Of a stretch of DNA of 64,000 nt, positions 8,836 to 18,382 are shown piece by piece. Made by a program: the position numbers and the translations under genes. Below the pieces are notes generated by a model. It saw only the letters and a program-made list of their open reading frames with translations, had not been told where the DNA came from and made no database searches. Every line of letters starts with the position of its first letter. Within the stretch, counting starts at the first letter, position 1. This DNA is from Oxynema aestuarii AP17 (GTDB taxonomy: Bacteria; Cyanobacteriota; Cyanobacteriia; Cyanobacteriales; Laspinemataceae): NCBI RefSeq assembly GCF_012295525.1, contig NZ_CP051167.1:3641501-3705500 (forward strand), read 5' to 3'.

Positions 8836-9519
8836 CTAAAACTGAGAAACGATCTCGATCCAGTCTATCAAAAGCAGTTTGACTTTTACCCGGTCGATCT
8901 CGGATAAAATTCCCGAAAAAGCACGGGCGAGGTCGCCGTAAGAAAGGAAATACCAATTTCCGGGATCGTTGCTGCGATCGCCTCGGGTTTGAGGGGTTAA
9001 AAACAAGGCAAATTGTCGGGAGTTGGGAATCTTTTGTGCGAAGCCAAAGCGACGCATTTCTAAAAACTGGCGTTCGAGTAGGCGCGCGTCTTCCCGACCG
9101 AAGAGATTGGCCTCGATAACGATTAAGAATTGACCGCTTTGATAAAGGGTCATCCCCGGCGTAAACTCGTAGGTACTCCCTTCTTTAACGACGCAATAGC
9201 CGCGCTCGATCGCCGTCGGCGGCAACTCGAAATCGCAGCAAGCCATCAAAGTTTTGGCAAATAGGGAACCTTGGGCGTGACTGCCACTCGGGTCTAACAA
9301 CCACGCTAAAAACTGGCGGTGACTGGCTTCACTTTTGGCCAAATTAAACAGAGAAAACAAGTTCAACTCGCCCCGACCATGGCGACGATCGCCCTCGGGA
9401 AGGGCTTCAAATTCAGCGAAAAGGGCGTCGAGGCGATCGCGCCGTTGTTGGCTAGATCGATCGCGCAGTTGAGAAAACGCCCGTAATAAGGCGCCAGTCG
9501 CTTCGAGAGATTCGCTCAT
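8836..9519 (-). CDS. PD-(D/E)XK nuclease-like protein with degenerate active site
   Basis: 227 residues. Residues 52-90 (NLFSLFNL..E..H..FLAWLLDP..SHAQG) match the N-terminal signature of the PDDEXK_4 group. The strand that should carry the catalytic E-x-K reads FLIVIEANLF (131-140), so the Lys is absent, and the preceding Asp position is replaced by a Thr/Tyr-rich loop. A Gln-containing helix (ERQFLEM) follows as in the family. It is either an inactive binding protein or a divergent nuclease. It lies upstream of the unknown 183-residue gene and downstream of a histidine kinase. Confidence 0.6.
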   Translation of the reverse strand: MSESLEATGALLRAFSQLRDRSSQQRRDRLDALFAEFEALPEGDRRHGRGELNLFSLFNLAKSEASHRQFLAWLLDPSGSHAQGSLFAKTLMACCDFELPPTAIERGYCVVKEGSTYEFTPGMTLYQSGQFLIVIEANLFGREDARLLERQFLEMRRFGFAQKIPNSRQFALFLTPQTRGDRSNDPGNWYFLSYGDLARAFSGILSEIDRVKVKLLLIDWIEIVSQF

Positions 9520-9603
9520 GATTGGAGGGTACGGCAGGGGCGATCGCGCTCATCGTCTCCAAAGGAGAATCGCGCGCAAGTCTGTCCGCCAGACTTGCAA
9601 CCA

Positions 9604-11268
9604 TTACCCCCGCTCCGGAAGCGGTAAGGAGAGGCAAAACTTGCTTCCCCGACCGAGTTGGGAACTGAACTCCAGGGTTCCACCATGTTGCTGGGCAATT
9701 TGGTAGCAAATCGCCAGTCCCAAACCCGTTCCTTTCCCGGGGGCTTTGGTCGTAAAAAACGGATCGAAAATTTTGGCTTGAATTTCGGGGTCGATTCCCG
9801 GTCCGTTGTCGGTAATTTTAACTTGAATGCGGTTATCCTCGACCAATCGGGTTTGAATCACGATCGTCGGCATTTTGCGGCTACTCTCGTCAGTGCCGAT
9901 CCCTTCCAAAGCGTCGATCGCGTTATCGAGTAGGTGCATGAATACCTGATTTAACTGGGCCGGAGCGCATTCGATCGCGGGTAAATCGCCATATTTTTTG
10001 ACGATCTTAATCTTGTCTTTCAAGCGGCGATCGAGCAGAAATAAGGTGCTGTCGATCCCGTCGTGGAGGTTGACTCGTTTGACTTCGGCTTCGTCGAGGC
10101 GGCAGAAGTTTCTCAGGGCCATCACCAGTTGGCGGATGCGTTCGGAACCGCTTCTCATCGAACAGAGCAGACCCGGGAGGTCGGTCATTAAAAAGTCGAG
10201 GTCGATTTCTTCAATCCGGCGGGCGATCGTCGGGTTCGGTTCGGGATACTCTTGTTGGTAAAGCAACACCAAGCCGAGCAAATCTTGGATGTAGTGGCTG
10301 CTGTGTTCGATATTGCCACTGATAAAACTCACCGGATTGTTGATTTCGTGGGCGAGTCCGGCGACCATCTGCCCCAAACTCGACATTTTCTCGCTTTGGA
10401 TTAACTGAGCTTGGGTGGTTTGGATCGCTTGGATTTGTTGTTGGACTGTAGAAATCAGTTGGTTGAGGGAGGTGGCGAGTAAGCCGATTTCGTCTTCGCC
10501 GATTTCGGGGGCGCGCAGTTTGTAGTTAGCTTGTTGGGAGGCGCGACGGGCGACGTGGACGATCCACTCGATCGGATGGGCGATCGCCCGACTGGTATAC
10601 ACCGCCAAGCCGACGGCGATCGCGGCGGAAACCAGCATACTCCATCCGGTAATTTGCTGGCGCAAGCTTTCGGCTTTTGTAAAGGTCTCGTTGGCGAGCC
10701 GTTCTTGGGTTTTGGCGGCTTCGATCTGTCGGTCGATCGCCTGGTAGAGTTGCTCGATGGGAGGGATACGGGTTGCGAGATCGCCGTTCCCCGGGTTGGG
10801 GTCGTAAGCGGCCCTCAATTGCGCGATTTGGGCCGGGGTCACCGCGCCCGAGATCGGCGGGAGGGCGGCGGCGAGGTCGTGCAGTTGGGCGAGGAGATCT
10901 TCGACCCGTTCGAGGTCATCGCCGTCGGACGCACTCAAACCCTCTTGCTGCGCACGCACGGCGAGGACCGTATGTTGCAAGTCTAACAGCAGTCGTTGTT
11001 CTTCGTGAGAACGGAGCGATTGCTCTCGGGCCTGGCGGGTGTAGCGATCGCCGATCTCCAATCCGGCGCCCGTTCCTACCATCGCAATCGCGATCGTCAC
11101 CGCGTATCCGTAACAGATTTTTTGTTTGATACTCAAACGCCGGACTTTTCGGGTCCACGTCCCGATCGCCCGCAAGACAGAACCGCTCAGAATCGAGGCG
11201 GAGAAACGATTCGCCAGGGTGGGCCGCTTGGCAGTTTCGAGAGATTGGTAGGAATGTTCGAGCTGCAT
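9604..11268 (-). CDS. membrane sensor histidine kinase with HAMP domain
   Basis: 554 residues from the ATG at 11268 (MQLEHSYQ). An open frame extends 48 codons further upstream but looks like leader sequence. Order: transmembrane 1 (about 51-70), periplasmic helical domain, transmembrane 2 (209-227), HAMP (228-280), dimerisation helix with phospho-His307 in GLAHEINNP, and an ATPase domain with DNGPGI and GKGTGLGL. There is no receiver domain and no adjacent response regulator. The neighbouring kinase at 11611-13527 has the same layout and matching blocks, pointing to tandem duplication. Confidence 0.88.
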   Translation of the reverse strand: MQLEHSYQSLETAKRPTLANRFSASILSGSVLRAIGTWTRKVRRLSIKQKICYGYAVTIAIAMVGTGAGLEIGDRYTRQAREQSLRSHEEQRLLLDLQHTVLAVRAQQEGLSASDGDDLERVEDLLAQLHDLAAALPPISGAVTPAQIAQLRAAYDPNPGNGDLATRIPPIEQLYQAIDRQIEAAKTQERLANETFTKAESLRQQITGWSMLVSAAIAVGLAVYTSRAIAHPIEWIVHVARRASQQANYKLRAPEIGEDEIGLLATSLNQLISTVQQQIQAIQTTQAQLIQSEKMSSLGQMVAGLAHEINNPVSFISGNIEHSSHYIQDLLGLVLLYQQEYPEPNPTIARRIEEIDLDFLMTDLPGLLCSMRSGSERIRQLVMALRNFCRLDEAEVKRVNLHDGIDSTLFLLDRRLKDKIKIVKKYGDLPAIECAPAQLNQVFMHLLDNAIDALEGIGTDESSRKMPTIVIQTRLVEDNRIQVKITDNGPGIDPEIQAKIFDPFFTTKAPGKGTGLGLAICYQIAQQHGGTLEFSSQLGRGSKFCLSLPLPERG

Positions 11269-11610
11269 AGACACGAAAGAGTGCTGGGGTTGGATGGAGG
11301 ACGAGGGAAAAAGGCTAACAATAAGTACCTGTAAAGGCGCCGAACTAGCGAGCCGATCGGGTGAGCTGGGAGCGACCCAACGAGATCGCGATCGAAACCA
11401 GAAACTCCCCATCGGACATTGTTAATTTTTTATAAAAAAAACTGGTTTCAACCAGTTTACATGATACCCAAACCCCATCGAGAGTTCGCGATCGATTTTC
11501 AGTAAATTTTCGGATAAATCTTCACTTTAGGGAGAAAAATAAGTAGGGGGTCGCCCCCTTGTTAGAGTCCGGGCGATCGCCCCCCTTCCCTCGCCATTTT
11601 AAACCCTATT

Positions 11611-13527
11611 TTAAGCCGCCGTTTCCAGAGAAACGGTCTTTTGACTTTTAATCGGAATGACAATCGCAAACTCGGTTCCTTCCCCCGGTTCCGAAAACAG
11701 TTCGATGCGCCCTTGATGTTTGTCAATAATTTGATAAGAAATCGCCAACCCCAAACCCGTCCCTTTCCCTACAGGTTTAGTCGTAAAAAACGGATCGAAC
11801 AGTTGATTTTGTAAGCTTTTCGGAATTCCCGGCCCGTTATCGATAATGCGGATGCAAACCGCTTGGCGATCGAGCATTTCCGTTCGCAGGGTAATTGTCG
11901 GCGACTCAATCCCCGGCTCGCTTTCTTGAAGGGCATCGATCGCATTTGCCAACACATTCATAAACACTTGATTCAGTTGAGCCGGATAACATTCGATCGG
12001 GGGAAGATCCCCGTAACATTTGACGATCTCGATGCCTTTACGGATACGATTGTTCAAAATTAATAACGTACTTTCTAATCCCTCGTGAATATCCACGGGT
12101 TTGAAATAACTTTCATCCAACCGCGAGAAGTTCCTCAGAGAAACAACAATTTCCCGAATTCGTTCCGTCCCCATTTTCATCGACGTTAAAATCTTCGGCA
12201 AATCTTCGGTTAAAAAATCCAGATCGATCTCTTCAACTTCGGCGGCGATCGCTGCCGTCGGTTCGGGGTATTCTTGCTGATAAATTCCCAATAATTCTAA
12301 CAAATCTTGGGTGTAAGATTTGGCATGTTCGAGATTACCATAAATAAAATTCACCGGATTGTTAATTTCGTGCGCCAGTCCCGCCACCATTTGTCCGAGA
12401 CTGGACATTTTTTCACTTTGAATCAGTTGCGCTTGAGTGTGTTTGAGTTCGTGCAGCGCCTCGGAAAGTTCTCGCGTCCGTTCTTCCACACGCTGTTCTA
12501 AAGTCGCGCGGGCTCCGTTGAGTTCCCGGGTATAATCCCCCATCCAACGCACCATCTGATTCAGGGAACGCGCCAATACACCCACTTCATCGTCCGTTAA
12601 AACTGGGGCGACTAACTTAAAATTTGCCCTTTCGGTGACCTGTTGCGCCACTTCACTCACCCAGCGAATTGGACGGGCGATCGCCCGGCTCGTCTGCCAT
12701 GCTAAAATGATGGCGATCGCCGCCGATAATAACATACTACTGACAATTAATTGAAGGCGTAATGTTTCGGCTGCATTGAGTTTTTGCGTCGCTTGCATTT
12801 CTTGAGTCTTCGCCCGGGCGATCGAACGGGTTAGAGTTTCCGCCAATCGTTCAAATTCAACCGTTAACTGAATCGCTTCCGGTTGACTCGTCGCATCGAG
12901 CAGTTTTTGTTGAGCTTTGGGAATATCTTCTTCTTGTAAAGCAGGCGGATCGATTTGTTGCCAAATCTCTTGAATTTGTCCCGAGTACGTCTGGGTTTTC
13001 TGCTCGTAAGCGGCTAATAACGTCTTAAATTCCCGACTTTCAACATCGAGAATTTTACTGTCCGTTCCTTGAACTTCTTTGAGGTCTTTGATAACTTCTT
13101 CGATCCGATTGACATCGGCAAAAAATTTAGAACTTTCGTACTCAAACCAAATCGAATTGCCAAAAACCGTGACTAATCTTTGGGGATGCGATCGCATTCT
13201 CAAGACCGCATTATCTAACTCGCTCAATAAATATTGTTGTCGGTAGGCGATTTTGAGCTGTTGCGATGCGTCTCTTTGTTGGTAATCGCCAAAAGTCAAG
13301 CCTACCGTCGTCCCTACCACTCCAATCCCGATCGCTAAAGCATATCCGTAACGGATTTTTTGCGAAATTTTCAACCGATCTAAAAAACCGCGAAAACCGC
13401 CGCCCGTTCTCTTCGCGAAACAAGGGACACATTCGCTATTTTGCGGCGCGATCGCTTCGGGTTGCGGCGATCGGTAGCGATCGGGTTGCCGAGGCGCTGA
13501 AAGTTTGCTAGATTTCTGGGAAAGCAT
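11611..13527 (-). CDS. membrane sensor histidine kinase with HAMP domain, paralogue
   Basis: 638 residues. Transmembrane 1 lies at about 60-80, followed by a mostly helical periplasmic region. Transmembrane 2 is at 259-278, HAMP at 280-335, then a coiled segment. Phospho-His387 lies in GLAHEINNP, and the ATPase domain has the NAIDAL N-box, DNGPGI and GKGTGLGL. It shares long blocks with the kinase just downstream. The Pro/Arg-rich first 45 residues are unconserved. The nearest upstream gene on the strand is a PhnD-like lipoprotein, so a periplasmic binding protein may be its input; this is inference. Confidence 0.88.
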   Translation of the reverse strand: MLSQKSSKLSAPRQPDRYRSPQPEAIAPQNSECVPCFAKRTGGGFRGFLDRLKISQKIRYGYALAIGIGVVGTTVGLTFGDYQQRDASQQLKIAYRQQYLLSELDNAVLRMRSHPQRLVTVFGNSIWFEYESSKFFADVNRIEEVIKDLKEVQGTDSKILDVESREFKTLLAAYEQKTQTYSGQIQEIWQQIDPPALQEEDIPKAQQKLLDATSQPEAIQLTVEFERLAETLTRSIARAKTQEMQATQKLNAAETLRLQLIVSSMLLSAAIAIILAWQTSRAIARPIRWVSEVAQQVTERANFKLVAPVLTDDEVGVLARSLNQMVRWMGDYTRELNGARATLEQRVEERTRELSEALHELKHTQAQLIQSEKMSSLGQMVAGLAHEINNPVNFIYGNLEHAKSYTQDLLELLGIYQQEYPEPTAAIAAEVEEIDLDFLTEDLPKILTSMKMGTERIREIVVSLRNFSRLDESYFKPVDIHEGLESTLLILNNRIRKGIEIVKCYGDLPPIECYPAQLNQVFMNVLANAIDALQESEPGIESPTITLRTEMLDRQAVCIRIIDNGPGIPKSLQNQLFDPFFTTKPVGKGTGLGLAISYQIIDKHQGRIELFSEPGEGTEFAIVIPIKSQKTVSLETAA

Positions 13528-14013
13528 AATCCAAAATGTCCTAAGTTGCTTCGTTCATCACTTGTCATCCTTTAAATTAATTTGTTATCAATATTGATTA
13601 TAAACTCGATCCGATCTTTTCTCGCTCTCGAATGTCTTGTCTTTAAGGTTAATTTGCTTTAGGGGTTCTATTTTTAATCTTCCTCGATCGCCAGGTTAAA
13701 CAGAGATTAACTCGTTATTAAAATTGATTTAATCTCCGTCAGCCGCTTCTTTAAACTACAATAAAAGGCGAGACTCGTTTCTGGGAATGACCCTCCGGAA
13801 TCGCTTTCTAATCTCGATCTTCAGGGATTGGCCGTTGAAAAGACATCCGCCATTATACGGAAATTTTAGGTTGCTATTAGGATAGGGCGATCGCGAGGAT
13901 CGAGAAATCTGAGAACCATCCCAAAAATCGCCCTATTTTGCTGCGAAAGACCGATTTCTAGAGAGAGGCGATCGCTCGAAATGGAGGCGATCTCGCTTAC
14001 AACATCGACTCGA
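13528..14013. other. gene-free stretch upstream of the sensor kinase
   Basis: No coding frame is supported. It is AT-richer than its surroundings and holds an inverted repeat at 13703-13736 (GAGATTAA with TTAATCTC, 18-nt loop), a candidate operator or leader element for the kinase gene on the minus strand. Confidence 0.4.
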
Positions 14014-14209
14014 TTATTTCAGAAAATCACCTTGTCCGATCGCCCGATAAACTTCGCGGATGGGGTCGTAATCGGCATCGTTTGCCGATACTAATTTAGA
14101 ATTTTTATATTTAGCATTGGCTTGCGGTGTGGAGAGTGCTTCAATAAGTTGTTCTTGCGACTCAAGTAGTCGCGATCGGATATAGTCGATTGTCGCGGGT
14201 GGCGTATAA

Positions 14210-14218
14210 CTATTGACC
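14210..14218. repeat. 9-bp target-site duplication of the IS4-family element
   Basis: CTATTGACC here is repeated exactly at 15395-15403 on the other side of the element. It encodes the VNS residues of the split lipoprotein. Confidence 0.95.
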
Positions 14219-15394
14219 CAGAAGTGTTGAATGTTAAGAGAAATTTGACAAAAAAAGTCCCTAATCAAGTAAAATAGGGGCAATATTTCGATAAATACTT
14301 AACAATGATTGTATCAAACTTTCCTGAAATTCTCCAAAAACATCTAAGTCATCTGCCCCAAGACGATTATCCAGTACTAGACACTTTCAAGTTTGTCTCA
14401 ATTTGGCTAAATTTCATTTTAGACCAGAGTCAAACAACGATGAGAAGTTTGTTTAAAAGACTAAATATTCGCGGAGAATCCGTAGATATATCAACCTTCT
14501 CAAAAGCCAGTAAAACTCGTAGTCCAGAAGTTTTTCATCGATTGTGGGATGAATTGAAAAAAGAAGTAGCCAAAAAATCCCAAAATTCAGATAAAGAGTT
14601 GATGATATTTCCTTTAGATTCAACCATTATCACTTTGACGAGTAAACTCTTATGGCATCAAGGATATCACCAATTGAAACTGTTTAGTGGCATTAACTTA
14701 GTGACAGGAAACCCAGGAGGAATATCAATTCATTTGGGTCAAGGACACGATAGCAAATATGGAAATGAAACGATAGAAGCCACGCCGGAAAACGGAGTCG
14801 CCGTAATGGATAGAGGTTTTTGCAGCTTAGAAAGAATTGCCCAACTTCAAGCTCAAAAAAATCGCTACTTCGTCTTGAGAATCCGAAAAAACATTAAATT
14901 AGAAATGTTAGAGAATGGGGAATATTTAATGGGGACAGGAACAGCACAAGTACAAGGAAGAGTAGTAATGTTTTGCGACCGGGAAGAAAAAACTGAATTT
15001 CGCTTAGTGACGAATTTGCCAGAGACAGGAGAAGGAGGAATAAGTAACGAAGAAATTGGTGAATTTTATCGACTACGCTGGCAAATTGAATTGCTGTGGA
15101 AGTTCTTGAAAATGCACTTAAAGTTGGATAAATTTATCACGAAAAATGTGAATGGAATGGAAATCCAGATTTATTGCTGTTTAATCGGATATCTAATTTT
15201 AAAATTAGTAAAAATTAACCAAGAATGGGGTTCATCATTATTAGATAAGTTGCGATATTTACAGGCTTTTATGTGTGAAAAGATTAGTTATGTCCACTGG
15301 TTTAGAGAGCTAGTTTTCCATCACTGAAATCAGCTTTTCATAGGATTCTTGTATCTATTTTATGCTAATTCATTAGTACCGTTCAACACTTCTG
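14219..15394 (+). mobile_element. complete IS4-family insertion sequence, 1176 bp
   Basis: Ends are perfect 13-bp terminal inverted repeats (CAGAAGTGTTGAA at the left, its complement at the right). The element is flanked by 9-bp direct repeats CTATTGACC at 14210-14218 and 15395-15403, a target-site duplication. One intact transposase gene fills it. It is markedly AT-richer and HIP1-poor compared with the host DNA. Intact ends, duplication and frame point to a recent insertion. Confidence 0.95.
14305..15327 (+). CDS. IS4-family DDE transposase
   Basis: 340 residues, full length and uninterrupted. The catalytic triad is visible: Asp105 (FPLDST), Asp169 (AVMDRGF) and Glu262 in the IS4 signature Y255-x2-R258-x3-E262-x6-K269 (YRLRWQIELLWKFLK). 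The 9-bp duplication and the protein length suit the IS4Sa/ISH8-like subgroups. The ATG start lies 86 bp inside the left end. Nothing suggests inactivation, so the element may still be mobile. Confidence 0.93.
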   Translation: MIVSNFPEILQKHLSHLPQDDYPVLDTFKFVSIWLNFILDQSQTTMRSLFKRLNIRGESVDISTFSKASKTRSPEVFHRLWDELKKEVAKKSQNSDKELMIFPLDSTIITLTSKLLWHQGYHQLKLFSGINLVTGNPGGISIHLGQGHDSKYGNETIEATPENGVAVMDRGFCSLERIAQLQAQKNRYFVLRIRKNIKLEMLENGEYLMGTGTAQVQGRVVMFCDREEKTEFRLVTNLPETGEGGISNEEIGEFYRLRWQIELLWKFLKMHLKLDKFITKNVNGMEIQIYCCLIGYLILKLVKINQEWGSSLLDKLRYLQAFMCEKISYVHWFRELVFHH

Positions 15395-16255
15395 CTATTG
15401 ACCATAAAAACATCACTCGGTAACAAATCTCCCCGTTTCAACATGGGAAAATCAACCTCGGTCAGATTTTCGCTTTTTAAAAACTGTTCGTAATCGACGG
15501 TCGGCCCTCCCCATGCATCGACGGTTCCCTGTTTGAGTGCGTCGAGAGACCCTTCTCGCCCTAACATCACGACTTCATAATCGGTTTTCGGATCTAATCC
15601 TGCATCTATTAAAAACTTGGTCGGTCCGAGGTGTCCGCTTGTAGAACCGAGTTTGAGCATGGCAATTTTTTTACCTTTCAAATCCGCAAGAGATTTTATC
15701 CCAGAAGTACCGGAAACGGCGATCGCAGATCGGTAGTTCGGACGGGTGATGGCAATAACAGGAATGGCGTTCGTCCGACTTTGAGTGAGAATATATTCCG
15801 CCGGTCCGGTTAAAACGAGATCGACTTTATTGTTTTGAAGGGCGATCGCCGAAGCGGTATAACTGTCAACGGGAAAAAATTCGATCGGGATGTTTAAGGC
15901 AATTTCTAATTGCCGACGAAATTGTTCGTAATCTCGTTGGAGATTTTCAATTCCTTGAACGTCAGTCACGGCAAATCTGAGCTTTTCGGGCAATTTTAAG
16001 GCGCTAGTGTTTGCTTCTGGCGATCGGCTATTGACTGCGGTACAGCCTGCCAGAAATAAGAGAAGATAGCCAATAAAAGAGCGTCTTTTCATAAAATCAA
16101 ATTCTCCTAAACTTTTAGATAAATATTAGAGAGTTTTGGCGATCGCCCTAGAAGCAGAAATCTATCCAGTTAGGATCGATTCCATCTCGCGAACAATTAC
16201 AATTTTTCAATTTTCAAATTATCGATCGCCGAACGACGATCGCGCAATTAAAGAA

Positions 16256-17164
16256 TTACGGGAGGCTATCCGTATAACCCAAATTATGGTATAAATTTAC
16301 GATCGCTTCGTATTGAGAAGCATCGAAATTAACAAAACGAGAATTACGATATTTCTGATTGCCTTCGGTAGCGGCGATCGCCGTCAATAACTTATTTTGT
16401 GCGTCAAACATTCGAGTTTTAATGTCTCGTGCCAATTCTTCTCCCAATTGTTGGTTGACTAAAAAAATGTCGTCGGGAAGGAGTTCGCCGCGTGCGATAA
16501 TCGGAAAGTCGGTTTCGGAAAATCCCTCGGAATTAAAAAAGGTTTCGTAGTCGGTTAACGATCCGCCCCAGGCATCGACTTCGCCGTTTTTTAGGGCTTC
16601 TAAACTACCTTCTCGTCCCAGCATGACGATTTTACAATCCGATTTTGGATTTAATCCGGCATCGAGTAATAATTTAGTGGTTCCTAAATGTCCGCTTGTC
16701 GATCCAACTTTGACCATGGCGATCGTTTTTCCTTTTAAATCGGATAGGGATTCAATTCCACTGACCGCCGCTACGGCGATCGCCGAATAATAGTTCGGTC
16801 GGGTAATCGAAAGAATTGGCAATTCTCGCGATCGCGTGGAAATCAGGAAATATTCCGACGGTCCGGCGAGGACGAGATCGACTTTATTTAATTGAAGGGC
16901 GATCGCCGCATCGGTATAATGTTGGACGGGAACGAAATCGATTTTCTTTTCTAAAACTTCCTCCAAAACTTGCCGGAATTGTTCGTAATCCCGTTTTAAC
17001 TGTTCTTCTCCTTGAACGTCGGTGACGGCAAATCTCAATCGATCGAGTTCGTGCAAAGTTGCCGGATTCGACGGCGGAGGGGAACGACGTTTGAATAACG
17101 TACAGCCCGTTAGCCAAAGAAAAAACAGGCCGATATACGCGATCGCATGACGTCGTTTCATCAT
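16256..17164 (-). CDS. PhnD-like phosphonate-type substrate-binding lipoprotein
   Basis: 302 residues with a lipoprotein signal (lipobox LTGC, Cys21), so it is probably anchored in the membrane facing the periplasm. It has the PhnD pattern: LRFAVTDVQG, ALQLNKVDLVLAGPSEY, ITRPNYYSAIAV, GSTSGHLGTTK, and EVDAWGGSLTDYE. In transport systems this protein feeds a PhnE/PhnC importer, but no such genes are near. Three copies in tandem beside histidine kinases and CheA point to signal sensing instead. A second Met follows the first directly. Confidence 0.88.
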   Translation of the reverse strand: MMKRRHAIAYIGLFFLWLTGCTLFKRRSPPPSNPATLHELDRLRFAVTDVQGEEQLKRDYEQFRQVLEEVLEKKIDFVPVQHYTDAAIALQLNKVDLVLAGPSEYFLISTRSRELPILSITRPNYYSAIAVAAVSGIESLSDLKGKTIAMVKVGSTSGHLGTTKLLLDAGLNPKSDCKIVMLGREGSLEALKNGEVDAWGGSLTDYETFFNSEGFSETDFPIIARGELLPDDIFLVNQQLGEELARDIKTRMFDAQNKLLTAIAATEGNQKYRNSRFVNFDASQYEAIVNLYHNLGYTDSLP

Positions 17165-17351
17165 TGGAAATTCAAAAAGAAAATCTATTTTAAGTCTGAC
17201 AGATCGTCCGAGAAAGACGCGATAACAAGCGATTAAACTTTTATTATTATTCGGTTAAATCTCTAAGTTCCCCAAGGTTAAATAAATTAACAATTGTTTT
17301 TTGTTAATTTATTTTTTAATTTGTTGTATTTCTTTGATTTTTATTATCAAT

Positions 17352-18248
17352 TTATCGAATAAAATCCCCTTGTCCGATCGCCTGATAGACTTCACGAATG
17401 ACATCGTAATCGCTATCTTGAGTGGGCACGAGTTGGGAACCGCGATATTTACTCGTACTTTCACCGAGGGCGAGGGCTTGAACGAGAGTATCTTGATGGC
17501 TTGACATCAAATCGCGCAGTTGGGCGACCAATTCCGGGGAAAAACGGCTGCTGAGGATGAATAAATCACTCGGAAGCGGCGGACCTTTGGCAATTTGTCG
17601 GAACTGGGGCGCCGTGGCGCTGTCGGCGGCGAAAAAGGTTTCGTAATCGACCGCCGAACCGCCCCAGGCATCGACTTCGCCGTTTTTCAGTGCGGCGACG
17701 CTGCCCTCGTCGCCTAACATGAGCAGGGTGACATCGGTTTTGGGGTCGAGTCCCGCATCGATGAGCATTTTGGTCGGCCCGAGGTGACCGCTTGTGGAAC
17801 CGATGTCGGACAAGGCGAGGATTTTACCTTTCAAATCGCTTAAAGACCGGATGGGGCTGTCGTCGGGAACGGCGATCGTGGAGTAGTAGTTGGGACGGGT
17901 AATGGCGATCGCCCCAATCGCATTGGTACGGCTACGAATGGCGACATATTCCGACGGTCCGGCTAAGACGAGATCGACGCGATTGGACTGGAGGGCTAAC
18001 ACCGCATCGGACATGTTTTCGACGGGAATAAAAGTGATGGGAACGCCTAAAACGGTTGCCAAACTTTGGCGAAAGTTATCGTAATTTTCGGTTAATTTTT
18101 CCAAGCCGCGCACGTCGGTCACGGCAAAACGCAATTGTTCGGGATCGGGTAATTTTTGGCGGTCGAGGCGATCGCCGTTCGCGGTCTGGACTCCGGTACA
18201 CCCTACTAAAAATAACAGGAAGTATCCGAGAAAGTGGCGGCGCTTCAT
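17352..18248 (-). CDS. PhnD-like phosphonate-type substrate-binding lipoprotein
   Basis: 298 residues from the ATG at 18248; the frame is open 30 codons further upstream, but MKRRHFLGYFLLFLVGC is the conserved lipoprotein start (Cys17). It shares LRFAVTDVRG, GSTSGHLGPTK and EVDAWGGSAVDYETFF with its two neighbours. It is GC-richer and closest to the CheA gene, whose stop lies 134 bp upstream. The C-terminus (DYDVIREVYQAIGQGDF) is nearly identical to that of the split copy, so those two are the closest paralogues. The ligand is unknown. Confidence 0.88.
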   Translation of the reverse strand: MKRRHFLGYFLLFLVGCTGVQTANGDRLDRQKLPDPEQLRFAVTDVRGLEKLTENYDNFRQSLATVLGVPITFIPVENMSDAVLALQSNRVDLVLAGPSEYVAIRSRTNAIGAIAITRPNYYSTIAVPDDSPIRSLSDLKGKILALSDIGSTSGHLGPTKMLIDAGLDPKTDVTLLMLGDEGSVAALKNGEVDAWGGSAVDYETFFAADSATAPQFRQIAKGPPLPSDLFILSSRFSPELVAQLRDLMSSHQDTLVQALALGESTSKYRGSQLVPTQDSDYDVIREVYQAIGQGDFIR

Positions 18249-18382
18249 AAGGGGAACTACTCCAGAAAAAACAGGCTGGGATCGCGATCTAAGGCGGCAA
18301 AATTGACCCGAGGCAATGCTCAGATCGGTTGGGCTCAATTCTGCACGGCGATCGTTAATTGTGGTTTATCTTTGCTCGAAGA

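Larger units (their letters stand above)
14014..16092 (-). pseudogene. PhnD-like substrate-binding lipoprotein, split by an IS4-family element
   Basis: The gene starts at 16092 (MKRRSFIGYLLLFLAGC, lipobox Cys17) and is open to a chimaeric stop at 15373. Its last 64 codons lie at 14014-14208, beyond the insertion. Removing the 1176-bp element and one copy of the 9-bp duplication restores one frame of about 297 residues. This matches the two intact paralogues next door (302 and 298 residues). The family (PF12974) binds phosphonate, phosphite or similar anions in the periplasm. The conserved GSTSGHLGPTK segment is retained. The gene is now truncated and probably inactive. Confidence 0.9.
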
